From NCBI GenBank assembly GCA_032622095.1, contig CP136066.1:133951917-134015916 (forward strand): a stretch of DNA of 64,000 bases, in the 5' to 3' direction. Each line of letters opens with the position of its first letter. Position 1 is the first letter of the stretch. Source of the stretch: Siphonodentalium dalli. Its lineage: Eukaryota; Mollusca; Scaphopoda; Gadilida; Siphonodentaliidae. The translations under genes were made by a program, and so were the position numbers. The notes below the pieces were generated by a model that did not search any database, was not told the origin of the DNA, and worked only from the letters and a program-made list of their open reading frames with translations. Below, piece after piece: positions 42,601-51,600 of this stretch.

Positions 42601-45600
42601 AGAGATTCCTGTAATCACGGCAAGGTGCCAACAAGTGGAATTAACAAGCTGCGTGGTTATTTCTTGTCGATTATAAGACCCTGGGTAAGAGGAATTCTCC
42701 CTTTAGTATATGTAGTTTATAGAGAGGATAAATCTACCCCATTATGTCTGGAACCCGATAATAGACATCTTACCAAGAATAGACCTGGTTATTAGAAGAG
42801 GTATAAATATTTTAATTGACTTTACTAACAAAATGATCTCTATTTTTATCCTGGTTATTGCAGGAAAGATAAACTAATTTTCCTCATTATACACCTGGTC
42901 TCATATGCAAGCCTCCTTTAGTCTGGGACTATAAAGTACACATCACAACCAGGAATCCTGTGATAGGTATTACTCACATATGTTTGTGAAATCTGTTATC
43001 TCACTCAAACCCACTTCTATCCAATTAAAGGTATATTGTAAACTTCTTTCAATGTATAAAAATTTTGCAGCATTCAATTATTATTGAAAAATTCAATCCA
43101 CATCATGCAGTCATGCCATTTCAGAATATATGACATTTGAACTATGCCAAATTGTTAGCTTTTGTATTGTTCACTGTGCACAACTAAACTCCACAGGAAA
43201 ATGTTTCACACAAATTTTAACTGCAGATAGTGAATACATTCTTAAACTGCTAATTTGCATCATGACAAATTAATCAAGTACATTTCCACAGAAAAGTCTT
43301 TATATTTTTATTTTATATTTTTTTGAGGATAATATCACTACATGTATTAGCTGCAACCCATATTAAGACATATGCCCATGGCTTCACTATCTCCATTGCT
43401 ATTAATAATCATAAAATGAAGTGATTCTATTAGACTTTTTGGATGTGGCAAACAACAGATCACTGCATCAATAAATCTACGCAGTTCTTTATAAAAAATA
43501 ATTGGATAAAACATATGAACTGACCTGGGAAGACACCATCTGCCCTCCGCATGGCACAGAGAATAACACCAGCTGTAAAGTGTTTTAAAATTTCCCTCAT
43601 TGTTTACACGAGATGATCTAAGATCCTGTGTATATTTTGTATAGCTTATCTCTCCAGGACGCCTGCCAATTAGGGCTGGAAAACACTCAGCTTTTTTATC
43701 CCAGATTTTCAAATTTAGCCTGTGATTATAAAGCAAGATACAGTTCTCCGGGATCACAACTTTATGTCTGGTATAAGTGTTATTATAACCACAAGTCTGA
43801 TAAAAAAGAACAGCATATGATAAGCCAATGTGACCTTTATCTGAAGCTGCATGTTGTTATTATGGGCATGCATTATAACTTGTCATAAGATAAAACTTTC
43901 TCAGCTGCCTTAGCATTCTAATCTTGAAAAAAACAGAACAATGTAGCAATGTTACCATCATTAAAGTGATATGAAATATTTTGCTGCAACAAAGGAACAT
44001 AACCCTTTGAACATTGCAATATGAACCACAGATCCTACTTTTGTAACTGGTTTTTAAACCTCTTCACTGCTGAATGATGTCAAAAATTTGTGTGCTGGAC
44101 AGTTGACGTTATGACCATTTTGCAGTGGAAAAGTACGAGAATATCGCAAAAACCTTATTAAAAGTAAGGTTATTATCATACAGAATCCTGGACATCATAC
44201 ACTGTTTAAAACTTCAAAATACACTGATTACAATGCTTCTGAGCTGACTGATATAATTATTTAAATATTAAAAAATATATATATATTTTCCCTGTAATAA
44301 ATTTATTTCAATTTATATTTCTATAATTGTTTATAAAATTGTAGCATAATGCATGACAAGTTTAATAGTTCTATTATAAAAAAGATACCATTTAGATGTA
44401 GTCAAACTATGAGATAAATCCCTGAAAATAAATCAGTTCGAAACCAGAGCTGGGTTGTCGCCCGGTGCATATCCCCCACCCCATGTGGTACACCGCCTAG
44501 TGTGGGCATACCTATAACTCATAGCTGAGATACTCGGACAGACGAACCAAAAAATAAACATTTTCAGATAAACACAGATGAATAATTGTAGAATGGAAAA
44601 CTTGAACAAAACAATTGAACACTCCATTAAATTTACTCATAGTAGTGAACATCCATGCCAAATTTCATTGAGATCCAACATCCAGTGGTTGAGATATCTG
44701 GCCGGACAGACGGAAGGACAGACAGACTGACTGACAAAGGACAGATGGTCCGATGCATGTAATCCAGCATACCCACCATTTCATTTGGTCATGGGATTAA
44801 AATCAAAGATAATATTCTAGACATATATGAACAGTGAACGATACTAGACCTTATGAAACCCAGAAATCTGCTGAGTCGGTATTTAATAAGGACCAATCTT
44901 TAACATGACAGAATGTAGTTCAAAAGGATTTCAACACAAACAAGAGATCAATTTTTGAAAACCTTTCCAAGGTAACAAAGAGACACCATGGCTCACATAG
45001 TTGTTCTAACAAAACAGGAACACTCCAAACTTGATAATATAGCACAATGATTAAACTGTGTACAAATGAGAGCAAAGTAGTTTTTGACCTAACATATAGC
45101 ATACAATAACCACCTTGTGTAAAAACTTCTATGGATTTCCATTTTCATGAGGATCTTACAACCCCCAGAGTGGTACTTATTCTGGTGTTTATTACACACT
45201 GCTGTATAACGACCTGGTACGCTGGGTACCATAATCTCATACCAAATGTGCAGGCCATAATTACCTACCTATAACCACAAAAAACTCAGGTGCAAAAATG
45301 CAGTTATGTTGATATAGTGAATTGAGAAATGCAAAGAGTTGTTGACAATTGAAGAATTTAAAATTACAAGGTATGCCAACATGAAATAAATATCTTGAGA
45401 ATGAACTTGAATTTTTTAAAGAGATCATGATGAATGGGATTTGTGATAGGTCACCGAATTAAACACATTATTCAGCAAATTTATTGGCCAATGATTAGGG
45501 TGGAAACGTGTATGACTTTCTAAATGGACTAAAAAGAGTAGACGGTCGTAGATGTGTGGGCATTCATGTATCAGTGCTTAACCCTTCCATGACTGGAGCT

Positions 45601-48600
45601 TCCTGAAATTTTGTGCCAATGAATTATCTTATATATGCGAGTGTACCATAGGGAGTCTCGCATAAATAAGAGAATACATTAGGCTAACAATGTTTACCTT
45701 GACCTTGTAAGCCAGTGCATTCTCTTATATATGCAAGGCTCCCTATGGGGAAACTTGCATATATTAAGAGAATGCACTGATCTTTAATGCTGCACCAGCG
45801 CAGATCCCGTCAAGAAAGGGTTAAGTTAGTGAATATGAAAGAACATACAGTTTTGTTGTTGAAAATGAAATGTAATGTGACACATTCCAAAGTTTTGACT
45901 TTTAAAAGGCAGCTTTAACTATGTGGGGACCTCAAGGCTCAAACTCTTGCATGGAAAGATAAAAAAAACTGTTTGGACCACATTCCAATTGTTTGGCTAA
46001 CAAATTTTGAAGACAACTTTATTATTTTATTAATGAATTACTTTGATGCATATTTGTTATAATACTTCATTCAGCAGATAATATATACAAAATGTTTGGA
46101 GTAATTCCTTGGTGAATTCCTCAGGAAAAAGTTAGGTTCTGTGTTCCTTAATATGCCAAGCGTGTCATGAATGAACATTTTTGAAAGCATTTATATTTGT
46201 TAAATTTGAGATTTGCATATATGCATATTCCATTCCAGTAGAATTAATCTATATTCATATGACCTTACAGATATCCATTACTGGCACCAATTTCAATCAG
46301 TAACTTACAAAACATGCCCTAGACTCAAGACAGAAAATCCCAACCCTGGAATTCTTACCGATACTATTTTTAGGACAGAAGTAGGTGGCCCCGGCAATAA
46401 AAGTCTTAAGTCCAATTTCATTTATTCACTACAATTGCCTCTTTAACCAGCCTAACAAACATTTTATGACATGGCAGCAATGCTTGATAATTTTGAGAAA
46501 GGTACTTTTTGCAATGCCAAGACAAAGGTTTTCACTAGCAGTGTTTAAGTCTTCCTGGATCATGCCATGTATATCTACTCTGGCTACGGCCGGCCTGAGG
46601 AAATCATATTCCACCCGTTCAAAACTTGGGAACTATTTGTTCTAACAGGAAACTTTATAACATTGGACAGATAATGCAGAGAATATATTTCTTTGTTAAT
46701 ACTTGTTCCTTTATGTAATGTACTTCACAGTAGGGGGGGGGGGTGTCCCAGCTGTAGATTGCATGATTTTTGTGACTTTTGTTTATTCGATATTACAATA
46801 AGTATTGAATTATTTCCCATGAGAAATTCCTTTATTGTGAAGGATGCAAATCAAAATCGGCTCAACAAATTCACAGAAATAAAAAAATCTCAGGCTTGGG
46901 ACCTTCACCTACTGTGAAATACATTTATTGAAGACTAAGAAATATATTACCTGAGGTGTTTTCTCAATGTTATAAACTTCCCAGTTTTGAACTGGTGGAG
47001 TATGATCTTGACAGGTGTAGACAGAATAGAGATTCATGAAATGATCTAAAGCCTTCCATCATGGAAGGATCCAGGGATCTTTTGATACCTGTTACAGGTT
47101 TGGGCGCCCAAACTCTGGTGGCCTAAATGTCCCCAAATTGCAAGTGGATAGTTTTATTAAAGCTGAATTTTCTATAATTTGAAGGAAATCTTCTATTATA
47201 ATTCAACAACATGCAATGCAAATCATCAATATACAGTTGATATAGAGCCTTTATTTGCTTAATCAAGTGTCCAGTGAGAAATATTTTAACTCTTTCATGA
47301 CTGGGGCTTCTTGAAATTTTGCAAAAATCCTGTGCCAATGCATTCTCTTATATAAATGAGAGTCTCCCACCTAAGGAGCCTCGCATATATAAGATAATAC
47401 ATTGGCCTTTATCTTGACCTTGTAAGCCAGTGCATTTTCTTATGCGGGATTTTTAATGCTGCACCTAAGGTAGGGTGCGACCCCCCTCCCGTACCTACCC
47501 CCATCTCGGGACAACGGCCCTCGGGATATGCCTTCGGCATATCATGGTCCCAAAACAGGTGTCCCCAAAAAATCCCTGGATCCATCCCTGCCTTCCATGC
47601 AGTTCCATGCCTAAAATTCTGGCACTTGGGGGAATGGAAATATGTTCAACATTAACTGGAGAAAGTATTTCAACATAAGCGGAGAAAGTATGTCTCGGTC
47701 ACATTTTATATCAACATCTGATTTTAAATAATAATTAATTATAATTCGGTGAATAGTTATTTAAAAATATTTCTTAAAAATGAAGAAAATAATTTTTAAA
47801 TTCTTTAATGATTGGGATTGTATTTCCCATTGAGAAATGTCACTAGTCATCACATTTAAATAAGATAATAAACTTGAAAAAATATCTTTGAATTATGAAA
47901 TTCGATCCATAGTTAAATATCAGGAATAAAAATAAGAATATTTTCAAAGACATTGAAAACTGAAAAAATATTATGATAAAATAGATCACTAACCTTAACA
48001 CGAAGTAAATTTTTTGGCAATCGCATGATAAACCAGGGAAAAGTAAAATTGTCAACTACATTTGAATCGAAAGCCTGGCAAGCACAGATATATCAACCAC
48101 CTATGAAGAGTTATAAAGTCACTTGAGAACTGATGTCCCACTCTGAGCACAGTAGTCTCTATTTGATAATACAATCTCCTCAGTAGCTGCCTTTCACTGT
48201 GACTTTACCTCAGATCTATATATAGAACAGCTCATCGACCAATGAATGAGAAAGGTGCAGACAGTGGCACCTGGTGACTGGGCCACTTCAACAAATAACA
48301 CATAAATTGTGTAGCGTATGGTGAACTGGGTTCCTCGGGTCAATATATAATTGGGCAATAATAACCTATATAATTATATACCTGATCCCCTTTGATGTAT
48401 GTTGAGAGTTGAAATTTTGTGAATTATTCCATTAAAATTAGTTATAAATGTCGACAAGGACTTTGTGAATTCCTCAAAATGTTAGTTTAATTGGGGCGTT
48501 TATTAAGATATTTGGTACTTCATTACAGCTTAATTAAACTAATTAGATCGTAAAACTTTTTGTTCAATATGGAAATAATGTTATATATTTCAATAAATGG

Positions 48601-51600
48601 TATAGAAAGGCGCAGACTATGATGAGATTGTCAAAATGGTAAAGTTATTAACTGGGAATAACTGGGAAAGAAATAAAATGCACACGCTATTCACAGATTG
48701 GTTTGTTGGCGTTTTAACAGCATACATTTAGATTGAGCCAATGGTGAAATAGGCAGGGGGAGGTGCACATTATTTAAAGGGGCATACCTGGTTTCTCTAT
48801 GTACTTCTCATGGGTGAGACATGAGGGATATTTTCCATTTTTCTCTCAGCCGGAGCACATGTGAGGAGTGAATTAATTAGCATCAGAGAGAGGAAAATTT
48901 GGAGGGGTGGCTGAAGCACTGAAGGATATAAAGGGCCCACAATCATTGAAAGAGTACTTTTCTCAATATGAATGGATATGTGTAGCCATCGAGAGGCAAG
49001 ACAACACCCTGACTATTTTGGAAGTATTAAATATCCACATAATGTCATTTGACACCATTGGTATGTTTTCTATACCAGAAAATAATTAGATCATACAAAT
49101 GATCCAATTAATAGGAGGTACATGTACTGTTGATCATATATCGATTTACAATAGGGGATTTTTTAATTTTAAAGTGTTGAATTTTTGTCATCCTGGTGAA
49201 AATTGCAATGATCATCTCTGATAAAGAGCATCAATGGTTTCATTCCCCAAAAGCAGCAGAGATTAAATAAAGCACAATTTCAATTATGATCATTTGTATT
49301 AGTTTTCAGCGTATTAAAAACTAATGGATGCTTTTGTGAATTTTCACCACGCCTGGGCCATGTAAATGGTGGTGATTGCACATATTTTTCTTTTATCGTT
49401 TGGCAAGCTGGTAATTAGGAAAGTCTGACTAATTGAGTGTTAAAAGAGGACCATGGATCTTAGACCCTTTCATGGCGGTGCAACATTAAATATCATGTGC
49501 CAGTGCCTTCTCTGAGAATTCACTGACTTACAATGTCAAGGTAAATAGTGTTAGGCCAATATTGTTAGGCCAATGAATTCTCTTATATATGTGAGGCTCC
49601 CTTTGGGAGACTCGCATACTAGTACATAAGAAAATATATTGGCACAGGGTTTTCACAAAATTTCAGGAGTTCCAGTCATGGCAGGGTTAATATGGGTTTG
49701 AGCAAACCAGACTACATGAAAGGCATGACAAGAGAATGAGAACACTATAGAAAACAGATTCGTCCACCTGCCAAAACCAGCTCACTTAAAAAAAAATCAA
49801 TTCTCATAAAAATAAAATATTCATAACTTCATCAGGCTCTCAAAACCTCATCAACAATATATTCACATTTGCTGACCAAACACATATAAATAATGATGCC
49901 AACATTCGGGGCACTCAACAAAGACATTCCATTAAAGGCACAAGCCAGACAGTGGGTGGCAGACAAATTAAACAAATTTAGTGATAAATTGGATTTTCAA
50001 ATGGATATACAATAAAATCACCATTCATTGTGACCAACTGTAACCTTTTAATGGGCACCAGTAGCTCTTGCCCAAAGCATGTGGGTTTACCTCTTTGTGT
50101 GGACATGTTGTATAGAATATAAATGGCTGATTCACAAAAAAAAATATTTACAACATTTCCTCTAAACTCAGAGAGTGATGACCTGGGCACATGCCAAAGC
50201 CATAGGTGATGTTATGGTAGTGTGTTTATCAAAAGCCAGCTGTTGAGTTTGACCCTATCATTCTATCCGGGATAAAGACATTTGAGGCTAATTATGCTGG
50301 TTTGGGATCTCATCTTTTTGTGAGGAATACTCTAAAGAAAGCAATTACCGGACAGAATGTTTTGAAATGAAGACAAATTAGTCATTTTTCATAGCTCTGA
50401 AGCAGTAGTTCACCTCGGACATATTGTCAATTAAAGGGACCACATCCTATTGTGGATGCTTCCGCATTGGTTTCAATCAGCACAGTTGGGTCAAGAGAAA
50501 TTGATGATAGTGCTGTCGCATCACCCACAATAAGGAGTGGATTGATTTCTTTGAATGAAGACTGACCAATAATGTTAAACTTAAGAAACATACCGACTTT
50601 GGACTATTTACTTTTTCTTTTTTTGTTGGGGGGAAAAAAGATCACGTCACTATGCAGATATTGATCTTAACCCTTTCACGATGGGAGCTGCACTGGTGCA
50701 GCATTAAAGACCCTGTGCCATTGCATTCTCTTATATATGCAAGTCTCCCACAGGGATCATCACATATATAAGAGAACGGACTGGCTTTAATACAATGTCA
50801 AGGTAAATATTGTTAGGCCAATGCATTCTCTTATATATGTGAGGCGCCATATGGGCGACTTGCATTTATAAGAGAACGCATTGGCACAGGGTTTTCGTAA
50901 AATTTCAGGAAGCTTCAGTCATGAAATGGTTATTAAATTAGAATTAGCATATTTTTAAATAAAAGGCCAAACATTTGATCCCCTTTAAAACATTGACAGT
51001 ATGCATATGTTATAAAGGCTAGGCCAATGAATAGCTGGACCCAAGTGACCAGGTCATTGAAACAAATATATCATCCAGATATCAAAATAATCAGAAAATT
51101 CTAAGACAAAAAGGGACATAATTCAACCAAACATGATCTGACCCACATTTGAACTTGACCTACATTTCTATTCATATACCAAATATGATTAAGAAATAAC
51201 CTGTGTTTCAATTAAGGTTATGAAGGTATAGCCATAAAGTTAAAAGATAAATTCTATAATGGCGCATAGCGAGTTATAGTAAATTTGTATTCTAACTTTA
51301 ATATGGTTATACCTTCATATTACCTTATTTGAAGCACGGGTTATATGTTATAATTTAATCCGTAATTTCACAGTAGAAGATATAAGTAAAACTTTATTTC
51401 CGAGGAAACGGACACCTAAAGTCGATTCAGACACAGTGGACATGCTGTCACCCAAAATATAATTATTGATTGATCAAGTGGTGTCATCATTTCACTGCTT
51501 TTGATTAGCTAGTGGATGTCGGTCATGCACAGCTTTCTGAATCTTAATTCTTTGCAAATATTAGCAGTTTAGCACAATTTCTCCAGGTACTAATCCACTG

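Noticed and set aside
43347-43757. 136-codon minus-strand open frame as a gene
   Set aside because: No recognised motif, no splice or start context, and no repeat or neighbour evidence; a frame of this length is expected by chance in 64 kb.
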